A stretch of DNA of 64,000 bases from Siphlonurus alternatus (lineage: Eukaryota > Arthropoda > Insecta > Ephemeroptera > Siphlonuridae), in the NCBI GenBank assembly GCA_949825025.1, contig OX463779.1, positions 27,680,539-27,744,538 on the forward strand, read 5' to 3'. Positions 30,701 through 40,056 of this stretch are shown here, piece by piece. The notes beneath the pieces are model-generated. The model saw nothing but the letters and a program-made list of their open reading frames with translations, was not told the DNA's origin and did not search any database. How positions within the stretch are numbered: the stretch's first letter is position 1; each line of letters opens with the position of its first letter. The translations under genes and the position numbers were made by a program.

Positions 30701-33016
30701 CCCTATTTATTAATTGGCTCATGATGTGCAATGAATAAAGTTTTTGTGTTTGTTTTATTTAGAAACAGTGTAAAACACCTACACTAGCCGTCACATTTAA
30801 CTTGGTTTCGTGTAAATTTGTAATAGTGTCAGTCACTGGTAGCTGGTTTGTAATGAAGGACATTACTGGCCAACACAAGCCAAATGACTCCCAAGCAGTT
30901 TTGACGAAATACAAATTAAATGTGACGGTATGTTTCTTTCCTACACAATTTACAATTTGTCGCCTAGCTCGCACTGTAAATCTCAAAACTGCAACATTTT
31001 TGCTCTAAATCGTGTCTATATCCATTTTTTGTTCTTTTAAATATATAATATATAGTCAGGGGCGTGCGGTCCATAAAAGCAATGCAAGCAATGCTTGCCC
31101 TGAATTTTCCGAGAAAGAAGAAGAAAATAAATTTCGTAACAAGCGTTTTTTTCTCTCTTAACAATTTTAAATTTGCCAGCATTTTGCCGCGATTTATATT
31201 TTTTTTGTCTTGCGATAGCAGCGCCTCTACTGGTACAAGCAATCACTTTGGTTGCTTGTAAACAACCCACCCCACGTAAAGCTTCATAAGGAAATGTACG
31301 GGGAGGGGGTGGAAAATGCTGAGGCTTGTGGAATGTACAAGCACTGCTTGTACAATGGCGGCTCTGGGTGACCGGAACGCCCAACTGGTTAAACGGTGTA
31401 TCAATAGATGGCACATAAATGATAAAAATCAGGGACAAAATTTAAGGGTCCACGGGTGACTCATCAAAGTTTAGTTTTTAGTTTTCGGGAAACTATAATA
31501 ATAAGCAACAGTGCGTGATTTTTGTGGCTCTTTATTAAGTGTTTTCTCGTGTTTTTCCCCAATATTTTATTTAATTAATGGACTATAAAAACGCACTAAT
31601 TTGCCATGCATAAAAATATTCTTCATCTTATGGTGTTTTGTACATTACAATTTTATCCTCATAATTTAATTGCTTTATAGCGTGATGACTACGTTTTTTT
31701 TTTTTATTATTATTAAAATGGCAGAATTACTTCAAGAAGAAAATATTATTCCTAATCTTTTAAAAAAAAAAACAAAAAAATTGGCGCTAGAAATATATCT
31801 GAAAAAACACAAATCGTTCATGCCGGCCGCCCTATTCCCGAATGAAAAGGTACACCGAATTAAGGTACTTAAATACATATACAGTTAAAAAAAAGCTAAT
31901 TAATATGCATAGTTGTATAATGCACCCCCATCATGATCGAAAATGAATAAAAAAAAATAAAAATCTACGGCAATTAGCCAATTAAAGTAGAGTGAGCGAG
32001 TTCTTTTTTTTTAATATTTTATTTTTTAAAAATAGTAAGCTGCCCTCTATTGAGAAATGAAAACCAAAAAATTCCATCTCAAATAGTTTCACCACAAAAT
32101 ATTCCCAAAGTTGGTGTTTCTGAGGCCTTTAACGTGCAGCCTTATGGAACATAAAACCGCGTTTTACTCCAACTTTTTCTGAACTATATATGGTACCATT
32201 TAAAAAATACTTACGTAATCTATGATGAATTCTTTAATGAATTTTCAAATAAAAAAAAAAATTTACGGGGTCGTTTTCTTGGAAAAAAATCATGAAAGTC
32301 CTTATGGGAATTAACCCGCAAAAACTTAAAGATTTTTTTCCGAAAAAACGGCTGCGTAATTTTTTTTTTTTTATTTAAAAATCCATTAAAGAATTCATCA
32401 TAGACTACGTAGGTATTTTTTAAATGGTAGCATAGTTCAGAAAATGTTGGAGTAAAACGCGGTTTTATGTTCCATAAGGCTGCACGTCAAAGGCCTCCGA
32501 AACACCAACTTTGGGAATTTTTTGTGGTGAAACTATTTGAGATGGAATTTTTTTGTTTTCATTTCTCAATAGAGGGCAGCTTAAACTATTTTTACAAAAT
32601 AAAATATTAAAAAAAAATGCTATCGGTCACTCTACTTTAAGGAAACAATTTTATTGAGAGCGTTTGTATGATTTTAATTTACGTATATCTCCTGTAATGA
32701 AAATTTGAGTGCCACGCCCCCTTTTTAAAAAAAATCGCGCCTCCGGCGGGATATTAGCCCCTCGGGGCCCCCTCCGCTGTGTCATTACTTCATTTGCTTG
32801 ACTAGTCTAAAATGTCACCGCACGCCACTGTATATAGTTGGGTGATTTACATCCTGAGGTGATGAACTGATATCATGATACTAAAAAAAAATTAGTTTTT
32901 ATAACATCCTAAATCACCAATTGTTGTTTTACAGAGATATCTTTCAAGCATTGGAGGACCCAGCAGCAACTGTACCCACAGTCACAGGGGCTAATGGAGT
33001 GAGTTCTTCATCATAG
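18331..33016 (+). CDS. USP37: USP37-type ubiquitin-specific protease (5' end not found)
   Basis: Eleven coding exons: 18331-18454, 20746-20897, 23673-24188, 25131-25529, 26283-26519, 26629-26763, 27898-27979, 29669-29794, 29876-29966, 30225-30366, 32935-33016 (TAG). All junction phases agree. A low-complexity N-terminal region (KSEQQKMRDYSARRDG) leads to the Cys box GFKNLGNTCYMNSSVQSL (catalytic Cys), then GDKQQDASEFLNKLL, NTCKSCEK, LPRVLILQLKRYN, a ubiquitin-interacting motif (ERELQEVLRQSLLE), the His box SGSGHYVAQVYRSD and WFHYSD, and the closing CYLLFYMHRDIF. The UIM inside the catalytic domain and the ending are typical of USP37/USP26/USP29; USP37 is the non-mammal-specific member. In vertebrates USP37 removes ubiquitin chains from cell-cycle and replication proteins such as cyclin A. 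The family's N-terminal PH-like domain was not found, and only one UIM is visible where human has three. The first exon listed begins mid-codon, so at least one upstream exon exists. Confidence 0.88.
19148..19643. mobile_element. Foldback H nested in G
   Basis: Left GGGTGTCTTCCGTATTAGG then TTCAGAACGTTCAGAAC; right GTTCCGAACATTCAGAAC then TTAATACGGAAGACACCC. Internal repeats of the TTCAGAAC word run through both arms. Confidence 0.75.
19739..20070. mobile_element. Foldback/MITE family F, copy 2, nested in G
   Basis: Left AATGGACAACATACATG then TTTATTGCAGAAATGAATAG; right complement CATGTATGTTGTCCATT. The inner arms (GAATTTTTTCAG, TTATTGAAAGTC) are the family F arms, but the outermost ends differ from the usual TGGAGTA terminus and the central core lacks the intact TGACGTCA. 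Confidence 0.7.
20934..21246. mobile_element. Foldback/MITE family F, copy 3
   Basis: Left TGGAGTATCGACCTCAAAAT, right TTGAGGTCGTTACTCCA. Arms contain GCAGAAATGGATAGAGG and its complement CCTCTATCCATTTCTGC. It lies in a USP37 intron close behind the exon ending at 20897. Confidence 0.85.
21394..21600. repeat. Compound (AAAT)n/(AAAC)n microsatellite
   Basis: About 205 bp. It begins as TAAA units, changes to CAAA units, then to irregular CAAAA/CAAA mixes before ending. Long minus-strand frames here (Phe/Leu/Val/Cys-rich) are simple-sequence artefacts. Confidence 0.95.
21733..23180 (+). pseudogene. Non-LTR retrotransposon (CR1/Jockey-like) RT, copy b
   Basis: Nearly complete reverse transcriptase in a USP37 intron, same strand as the gene. 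RT motifs in order: NYRPVSLTSVVSKVMEK, QHGFRKHYSCDTQ, FLDFEKAFDKVSH, SGVPQGSVLRPILF, RLFADDSVLY (catalytic FADD), KYLGVVLQRELNWN, RPILEYTCSVWDPY, and VGKYSFINRTVRKWNSLP before the final stop at 23137. There is one in-frame stop (22495-22497) and one frameshift near 22935; otherwise it is well preserved, so the insertion is fairly young. 5'-truncated, no endonuclease. The tail reads TAAATCTAATCTAAATC. Same family as copy a. Confidence 0.9.
24667..24706. repeat. (TTTA)n microsatellite
   Basis: Ten TTTA units in the USP37 intron 24189-25130. The rest of that intron is AT-rich with nothing else recognised. Confidence 0.9.
25811..26030. mobile_element. hAT-type MITE with 8-bp target duplication (family I)
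   Basis: Terminal inverted repeats CAAGGTTGGCTTTATACAGG / CCTGTATAAAGCCAACCTTG, followed inward by TTAAGCC and GGCTTAA. Flanked on both sides by GTATATAT (25803-25810 and 26031-26038), the 8-bp duplication expected of hAT transposition. 220 bp, no coding capacity, in a USP37 intron. Confidence 0.85.
26822..27600 (+). pseudogene. Non-LTR retrotransposon 3' fragment, copy d
   Basis: Plus-strand frame with KLLGFISRNLQG, RLAYLTLVRPILTYGAPAWHP, an in-frame stop near 27027, then ALKFIY and a C-terminal region ending at 27341. The thumb motif LxRPILxYGxxxW marks it as LINE RT. It lacks the catalytic domain and lies in a USP37 intron (26764-27897). The rest of that intron is AT-rich. Confidence 0.75.
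28042..28713. mobile_element. Foldback family D, copy 1
   Basis: Inverted repeat of about 670 bp. Ends TAGACCACTTGCAAAACTAT / ATAGTTTTGCAAGTGGTCTA; arms carry TTGGACCTTATGGGAAATTT and GCATGGGGTAAGATACGTAA with their complements. Copy 2 is at 35781. It abuts element E. Confidence 0.9.
28714..29181. mobile_element. Foldback family E
   Basis: Inverted repeat of about 465 bp directly abutting family D copy 1. Ends TTAGGTTCCTG / CAGGAACCTAA. Arms contain AAAGAGGTCACGTGACCTAG-like and TAGGTCACGTGACTTCTTTT; TATGACGTCATT occurs in the left arm. In a USP37 intron. Confidence 0.8.
30788..30928. mobile_element. Short inverted-repeat element M
   Basis: CCGTCACATTTAACTTGG on the left and its near complement ending TTAAATGTGACGG on the right, about 140 bp, in the USP37 intron 30367-32934. 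Confidence 0.45.
31057..32830. mobile_element. Non-autonomous hAT-like element with 8-bp target duplication
   Basis: Left end CAGGGGCGTGCGGT, right end ACCGCACGCCACTG, flanked by identical TATATAGT at 31049-31056 and 32831-32838. CAG-initial termini and an 8-bp duplication are the hAT signature. About 1.8 kb without a recognisable transposase. A TTAA-ended family A element (31982-32640) has inserted inside it. Confidence 0.85.
31982..32640. mobile_element. TTAA-ended foldback, family A, copy 2
   Basis: Left TTAAAGTAGAGTGAGCGAG, right GTCACTCTACTTTAA. Arms match over about 300 bp, e.g. ACCGCGTTTTACTCCAAC and GAATTCTTTAATGAATTTT with complements. It shares the block AAAAATTCCATCTCAAATAG and the terminal AAAGTARAGTG with copy 1, although the rest of the interior differs. 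Confidence 0.85.
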
Positions 33017-34973
33017 CCAGTGGTTCTCTCTTGGATGGTCAACTTTCTAATACCAACATTCTCCACTAGAGCAGTGATGTAAATTATTTCGTTATACTTT
33101 AAAGCCTGTATACAATATATTACATTTTTTTTTTTTTTTTTTTTTTTTTACTGATATAATATCTTTATGGTAAATTTAAAAGAACATTACAGTAACACAG
33201 TCAGTCTTTATTGTTTTCAAAGGGTTGCATTATTTATTTTATTTATTTATTTTTTTCTATGTTATCAAAAATTTGTCTTGAATTTTGTAACCTGCTTTCA
33301 TTGCAGTCATTGCTACAAGGAAGCAACCTGAACGAAAATGTGAGATTGTTTGTGCAAGGCTAGTTGATATAGAGTTTGTTTTAAAGAAATATTTACTGTA
33401 AATTAATGTAAAGATATTTAAATTGAAATTAAATATTTAAATTCATATCAAAATATTATTTTACTACTTAGACATGGAACTTTCAAGAACTTTAAAATTT
33501 TAAATCTTTTATTGAAAATTATTAGTAATCAAAGAAAAAAATGGACAACAATCATTTGTATAATATATTAATGTTTTATTTGCAACTTAATGCAAGCAAT
33601 AGAAAATTAACCAATTCTAATGTATAAATTTTAGGCAACTTGATTTAATTTCCTATTGCTCGTAATTGCAGTTGCAACATTTTTATAGATGATTAAGCTT
33701 GCTGCAAACCGTCCGAAAAATACTTTTGTAATTTTGGCTATCATTTTTTGCAAAAGAGCCATCTGAATATATTAACAACTACATCTTTCGATCATATGTG
33801 TTTTTAATGGTTTATGTTTTGTCTATTATTTTCTTTAATAAATTTAATTACATAATAATATTGCTGAGACTTGTTTTCAAATGAATATTCATTGAAATTT
33901 AGCAAAAAATCAATATTTTTTTATGTGCACATTTATTTTCATGTGATGTGATGGGCTAAAAAAAAAATAAGCAATGTTTATTTCAGTTCAAGGTAAAATT
34001 TTCTTTGCTTTAATCAATATTGATTTAAAATCTTAATGATCGACCCTATAATACAATAATTTAATTGTTAATTACATTCTAGATGAAATTTTTTTGTACA
34101 TTTAATTATTATTTTACATAATATGTATTTGTTGAATTGTAAGAATGCTGATTTGATGTAAATATTAAATTGCTTTCAATATGCCTGAAGATAATTTTTT
34201 GGCTTTCAATCTGTTAAATATGTTATGTATGTGAGCTGGGAGCTAAGAGTAATTCTCTTTGGTAATTGTAAGAACAATATATGAAATAAATTTACATAAT
34301 CTAAATTGAGATGTGAGGTGGTAAATAGACACCATAACTTATGAATATATTATTTGTAAACTTACCATAATATGCTATATAATTATGAATGTTGCGACAT
34401 GGTCATCAAAATACTATCAACAATTCAGAAAATATTTATGCTGCAATTTGGAAAGAAAAAAGTAGCCTGCAGCATTCATTGTGTTTGTAGAAAAAAAAAT
34501 TAGTATAATTATGTATATATTAACATGCAAAATATAGTCTATCGATTGTAATATTGTAACATAATATTTTTTTACAGTAAAAAAAAAGGTATATCAGCAT
34601 ATCATATGATTGAGTAAGCACTGTAAATAATGTCTTTTTTAATGGAATATAAAATAAACTGCAAAGGGTCATAATTTATGTTGTATATATAAAAGTTTAT
34701 TTTTAATTATTTTGTCAATGTTGTATCATGTGGTAATTTATTGATGATTGTGGTGTTCACTTTTTGGGGGTATTTTTAATGTGGAGTGATAAAAATTTTA
34801 AAATGAGCTAGTTATACTGCATCTTATGTGTGCTCCCCAGTACGGTGTGAATTGGCAGTATATATATATATATATATATTAATAGGAAATTGCCACAACA
34901 TTTTTCATTTCCAGTGATATCCGTCCTAAGATGTTTTCTATGTCGTGTCTGCGATTACAATCATTAAGGGTAA
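33017..34973. other. USP37 3' UTR and downstream spacer
   Basis: AT-rich; several AATAAA words, for example near 33836. A poly-T run lies at about 33125-33148 and an (AT)n stretch near 34860. No further gene or inverted repeat recognised. Confidence 0.4.
33307..33363 (+). other. Possible alternative last exon of USP37
   Basis: The last coding exon contains an internal donor (GGA|GTGAGT just before the stop). A good acceptor (TTCATTGCAG) lies at 33306, followed by a short frame ending in TAG at 33363. Splicing there would swap the final few residues. This rests on splice signals alone. Confidence 0.25.
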
Positions 34974-35339
34974 GGTAACACGCCTAATGTTAAAAAAAGC
35001 CCTCCCATGGAAATTATGAAAGAAATTTAAAATGTTGTCCTCTACATCCCCCTATCATGCAGTAGCTAAAATATCAGGTATACAAATTCAAGCTAGTTTT
35101 TAAGTTACAAATTTTAAGTTGACTAATCATGGAAGTTCCTTTTCTCCATTTTAAAGTAGTTAACTTTAAAAATTCATAATTCAAAAACTAGCTCAAATTT
35201 GTGTAACTGATATTTTAGCTCCTAATAGGGGATGTAGAGGAGAGCATTTTAATTTTTTTTTCATAATTTATGTGAGGGATTTTTTATTTATTTATTATTT
35301 ATTGTTTTTTTTAACACTGGGCGTGTTACCTTCCCCTTG
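34974..35339. mobile_element. TTAA-ended foldback, family C, copy 1
   Basis: Left TTAAGGGTAAGGTAACACG, right CGTGTTACCTTCCCCTT (degraded end). Arms share GATGTAGAGGA, ATATCAG and the paired blocks around AAACTAG. Followed immediately by family B copy 2. Confidence 0.8.
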
Positions 35340-35416
35340 GGTAAGATAACACGAACAATCGATTGTTGTAGTCCCATTTGATTAACATGTAAACCTTAGC
35401 AACCTCATAATAATTC

Positions 35417-35452
<36 letters not shown>

Positions 35453-35774
35453 TTTTTTTTTTTTTGAGAGACAGTTCTTAGCACCAAAAAAATGTGGAAA
35501 AAATTTCAAAACAATCAGATGATCCAATTTTTTTAAATGAATGTTTTAAATTTTCAGTATAGGGCTTTCCCATGGAGACCTAAACTAAGAAATTAATTTA
35601 AATAATTTAAAAAAATTGGATCGTCCGATTGTTTTGAAATTTTTTCCATATTTTTTTGGTGCCAAGAACTATGTCTCTCAAAAAAAAATTCAGAATCATT
35701 ATGAGGTTGCTAAGGTTTACATGTTAATCAAATGGGACTACAACAATCGATTGTTCGTGTTATCTTACCCTTAA
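35338..35774. mobile_element. TTAA-ended foldback, family B, copy 2
   Basis: Left GGGTAAGATAACACGAACAA, right TTGTTCGTGTTATCTTACCC then TTAA (35771-35774). Arms contain CCCATTTGATTAACATGTAA and AAACAATCAGATGATCC-type complements; a poly-T run interrupts the left arm. Confidence 0.85.
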
Positions 35775-35780
35775 CATTAA

Positions 35781-36460
35781 TAGACCACTTGCAAAACCCT
35801 GTTTTAGCAAAAAGTAAACAAACTCTCCTATCCACAGTGTATTGTTGTTGTTGATTGTGTTGTGTAAATTTTGTTTATACATTGGACCTTATGGGAAATT
35901 TACGATTTTCACACACTGATTTTAATATGTTACAAACCTACGATTCTAAATATAAAAATATCACCAGAATCTGCAGTTTTTGGCCATTTTTAATCCAGAA
36001 ATGCGTATCAGAAGAAGTTTTCTTTACTTTAATATGGTAAATTTCATATGATACCAAAACAGCTAATTGCATGGGGGAAGATACGTAACCAAGGAAGTTC
36101 CAGATTGTTGATTATTGCAACAGTTAAAATCAAGAAACTAGAGTTTGCCTAGTTACGTATATATCTTCCCCCATGCAATTGGCTGTTTTGGTATATATTA
36201 TATTTACCATATTAAAGTAAAGAAAACTTCTTCTGATACGCATTTCTGGATTAAAAATGGCCAAAAACTGCAGATTCTGGTGATATTTTTATATTTAGAA
36301 TCGTAGGTTTGTAACATATTGAAATCTGTGTGTGAAAATCGTAAGTTTCCCATAAGGTCCAATGTATAAACAAAATTTACACACACAATCAACAACAACA
36401 ATACACTGGGTGTGTGAGTTTGTTTACTTTTTGCTAAAACACGGTTTTGCAAGTGGTCTA
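35781..36460. mobile_element. Foldback family D, copy 2
   Basis: Ends TAGACCACTTGCAAAACC / GGTTTTGCAAGTGGTCTA. Same interior plan as copy 1 (GGACCTTATGGGAAATTTAC, AAGATACGTAACCAA, CATGCAATTGGCTG), clearly diverged but homologous over its whole length. Confidence 0.9.
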
Positions 36461-36665
36461 TTTGTTCGTTGTGCAGGAAAATTTCATGATGCAAGGGAAA
36501 TTTGTGCATGCTTTTCTTTAGGTCTCTTAAAATTAATCTATATATATTTTGATTTCTAAAATAAAAACACTTAATTTCTTGTATTGAAAAAATATGCCTA
36601 GAGATAATAAAATATATATAACTAATTATTGTCCTAATTTTAATTCCCAATCATTAAAATAATTA

Positions 36666-36673
<8 letters not shown>

Positions 36674-36702
<29 letters not shown>
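36674..36702. repeat. (TA)n microsatellite
   Basis: Fourteen TA units in AT-rich spacer. Confidence 0.9.
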
Positions 36703-36707
<5 letters not shown>

Positions 36708-36859
36708 GTCACGTGGCGGTTTAGTTAAAAGTATATAGTAATTTATTAAGTAACGCGGAAGTGCAGCTCTGTGGTTATCAGAGTTCTCAGAGACCAAGTC
36801 ACGGGGCGGCTTAAATAACTCCTTTCACCTTTATGTAACAAAACAATTTCCTGAAAATC

Positions 36860-37160
36860 AGCATGTTTTTTTTCCAAAACGTTCTTGTACAACCATGCTT
36901 GCAAAAACAATTGATATGTGGCAAAATATCTTGGACAAGAATTCAGGTGCTCATATTCATGCAATTACCTTGGATTGGGAGAAAGCATTTGACCGTGTGT
37001 CTCATTCTCGCCTTTCACTTAAACTGGAAAAGGTTGGTATCAGGGGTAATTTGCATGGATGGTTGTGTGATTTCCTAGATGGACGATCTCAAAAAGTCAT
37101 TTTTGGTGGAGTGTCTTCAAGATCCATTAATGTTGTCTATGGTGTACATATGCTCGGCGT
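36860..37160 (+). pseudogene. Reverse transcriptase fragment, copy f
   Basis: Plus-strand frame with TIDMWQNILDKNSG, TLDWEKAFDRVSHSRLSLKL and LCDFLDGRSQKVIFGG. The D-W-x-KAFD-x-VSH block is the RT palm of non-LTR elements. Only this part survives; it ends against a 5S rRNA-like segment. Confidence 0.65.
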
Positions 37161-37162
37161 TA

Positions 37163-37212
37163 CTTGACTTCGGTGATCTGCATGACGAGACCCGGTTAAG
37201 CAAAAACTGCGC
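37163..37212 (-). ncRNA. 5S rRNA-like fragment
   Basis: The minus strand reads CCGGGTCTCGTCATGCAGAT then CACCGAAGTCAAGTAACG, closely matching the first half of animal 5S rRNA (CGGTTCTCGTCCGATCACCG region). The 3' half is missing, so it is a pseudogene or the head of a 5S-derived SINE. Confidence 0.6.
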
Positions 37213-37306
37213 GCCACACCTCCCACAATTAATACCGTTAATGCTGGGGCACTGACTACTGACCGGTATTTGAGTTAGCAATACTATAATAGTAAAAAGT
37301 ACTGTG

Positions 37307-37610
37307 AATTCTATGAAGAACGAGCCCTCCTATTAGAGCATTCTACGACAATTTGCTGATTTTATATGAATTTTTAAAACATTTTGATGACGTCATAGCA
37401 TTGAATCAATGTTATTGAGATAGGAATTTGAAACCTTCATTATCGTGATTCTAGCACCTAGATTTGGCAATATATGTTAACTGATATATTTTCCCATTTA
37501 AGATTCAATGCTAATATGACGTCCAATTTTGAGAGGTTACAAAAATTCATATAAAATCAGGAAATTGTCGTAGAATACTGTAATATAGGGCTTGTTCTTC
37601 ATGAAATTCT
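37307..37610. mobile_element. Foldback element J
   Basis: Left AATTCTATGAAGAACGAGCC then TTCTACGACAATTTGC; the right arm is its complement ending GGGCTTGTTCTTCATGAAAT. The left arm carries GATGACGTCATAG. Confidence 0.75.
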
Positions 37611-38102
37611 CGTGCCTTTTGAAATGTTGACAAAAACTTAAAACTTTTTTTTTGGTCAGTACCCCATACATTAATTTTTGAATTGTATCGCGGGCGAAGA
37701 GGCAACGTTGCAACGTCGGGCAACGTCGGCAAATAGTTCAGAGCGTACTTGATGAGTACGCTCTGAATAGTACATAGAACCAAGTCAGAACTACCTCAGG
37801 TAGAATAGAACTACCTGAGATATGTGGTTGGCAGCTGGCAACGTTGCGGCAGCAAAGGGGGCGTACCGAGTACCGCGACCCGCGACTACCGACCGAGTAC
37901 CGGCGTAGTGTAGTAGTCCGCGTAGTTCGTAATAATTATTATTACTCGTAATTTCGTATTGATAGTTGTATGCGTACTGTTGTACCACATGGGTCCTACC
38001 GTCCTACCACTGGTGTGTAGCTGTGTACTGGCGGCATGACAAGACTGCTAGAGGTATGCATGATTCCGCGCTCTAAATAATACTGTATAAACTTTTATGG
38101 AG
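37611..38102. other. Spacer with a short hairpin
   Basis: No gene. A short palindrome, TTCAGAGCGTAC-7-GTACGCTCTGAA, is at about 37737-37767, and a GC-rich patch follows at 37850-37930. Confidence 0.5.
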
Positions 38103-38462
38103 TTAAGGGTAAGGTAACGCCACCAATGTTAAAAAAAATCCCTCTCACAAAAATTCTGAAAAAAATTTAAAATGTTCTCCTCTATACCCCCTATCAGTAC
38201 CTAAAATATCAGGTATACAAATACGATCTAGTTTTTGAGTTATAAATTTTTAAAGTTGACTATCATACTTTAACATGGAGAAATGAAACTCCCATGTTAA
38301 ATTGGTCAACTTTAAAAATTCATAACTCAAAAACTAGATCGTATTTGTATACCTGATATTTTAGCTACTGATAGGGGGTGTAGAGGAGAACATTTTAAAT
38401 TTTTTTCAGAATTTTTGTGAGAGGGATTTTTTTTAACATTGGTGGCGTTACCTTACCCTTAA
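38103..38462. mobile_element. TTAA-ended foldback, family C, copy 2
   Basis: Left TTAAGGGTAAGGTAACGCCA, right complement TGGCGTTACCTTACCCTTAA; nearly perfect arms of about 170 bp including TAAAATATCAGGTATACAAA and its complement. The cleanest member of the TTAA-ended group. Confidence 0.92.
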
Positions 38463-38705
38463 TGGCATGCAAACCTGTGCATACCGAGGTGCTGACATTT
38501 ATTCCTGACAACTGACAACAGCTTCAGATGTGAATAAAATCATTGAAAGAAGCGTGTTTACGTGAAATCTCTGTTCCACAACATCCAGCGTCTTTCAAAA
38601 TCTGCAGACACTGCAATGCCTTTATTGGTTTGCACTGTTATTTGTTTGCAGCTAAGGTCGAACGTGGGAACCAGGGTTATACTCTCTGATAAAGAATCCC
38701 AATAT

Positions 38706-39105
38706 TTTTTTTTTTTTTTTTACAAGAGGATACACCCCTAAGAGCTTATAGCTCGCGGCGGGGTACTGGGTAGGGATAAGGTAGGGAACGGATAGTGGCC
38801 ACGGCCTGCATGCTTACGCGTCCCAGCAATCGCTGAGGTGAGACTTATGGAACCGTGGAAAACCTCAGTCAGGACGGACACCTCTACTTTTTCTCAATGG
38901 ACCAAAGCGATGTCCAAAGCCTGGGGAACCACACACAAGTGCATCACTGCACTGGGTGGAAAGCGAGACGAATTTACCCCAGGGAGGGAGCAGCGTATTT
39001 TTTACTTGAAACGGCCACCCATCCAAGTACTAACCACGCTCGACGTAGCCTGACTTCGGTGATCTAACGAGAACCGGTCAATGCACTGCGCCACGCTCAA
39101 CACCA
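38706..39105 (-). mobile_element. 5S rRNA-derived SINE
   Basis: On the minus strand a head of about 110 nt starting near 39105 reads GACCGGTTCTCGTTAGATCA, CCGAAGTCAGGCTACGTC, then GTTAGTACTTGGATGGGTGG. This follows 5S rRNA through the internal promoter (box A, intermediate element, box C). It continues as a roughly 280-nt unrelated body and ends in a poly-A tail (T-run at 38706-38723 on the plus strand). CCAATATT flanks both sides as a possible target duplication. A 5S head, unrelated body and A tail define SINE3-type elements. Confidence 0.6.
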
Positions 39106-39109
39106 ATAT

Positions 39110-40003
39110 TCCCAATGGAGCATAGCCCTGGTGGAAACACAGGCAAAATTTTGTCTGTGGTGGAAACGTATACGTACAGAGTATATATAGTATACATTAT
39201 ATATGCATAAAATGTATGCATATCGAGATTTGTGGGAAAATCTTTATAAAAATGTATTTATTTCAGTTATTTATTCACATTAATTATCAGTTAATTGATA
39301 CATTTTGTGACTTATGAAGTCACAATGACTATATAATATGACTTATGAGTCTTATGAATATAAACATTAATTAAATTTGTATGTATCAACTGATATTTAA
39401 AGTGAATAAATAAAATAAAATGCATGAGTGCAGTATGTATGCATACACTATTTTGCAAGAGAAGTGCCCCATTGTATTATGGCTCCTCCTGCTCCCACAG
39501 AAGAGGTGCAATATGACCCGGCCACCTGTGTTGTAATGCTAGCGTAACATCCTTTATTGCTTGCCTGGCCCAGCTTCACCTCGAAAGGGTCGAGGGTGGG
39601 TCGAGATGGTTTTGGTGAGCAATCGGTGATTGACTTGCACAATTAAATTTGTAGATATATGAGGCACGTCTGATAGACTGCTTCTGTGGGAGGAGTTGCA
39701 TATAATACACGTACATGTATAAGAAGCTATGAATATAATGGGACACTTCTACAGAGAATGCATATTGTGATACATTGATCATCCCTAAAGCTCACAGTTG
39801 TCATATTACAGAAAATAAATAGATTTTGGTATGCTACTGCCATGTTAAATAGGGATTTTTTGCCTATATATTCACATGACGTCATATTTTTGTGATGTAT
39901 GGTGAAAAACCCGTACAGAGCTTAATCAGTGCACAAAATATTGTAAATTTGATGCAACAGTTAATTACTGGACAGTATAAATATGCAATTTTAATTTGTT
40001 TTC
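39110..40003. other. Spacer upstream of SPRTN
   Basis: No gene recognised. A GC-richer segment at about 39460-39610 has short frames without family features. An acceptor (TTTTCAG) at 39997-40003 suggests that a 5' UTR exon of SPRTN lies upstream. Confidence 0.4.
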
Positions 40004-40056
40004 AGGTGTGAGATCTGCAAGACATCATCTACTTAATTGATGATATAGTATTAACC

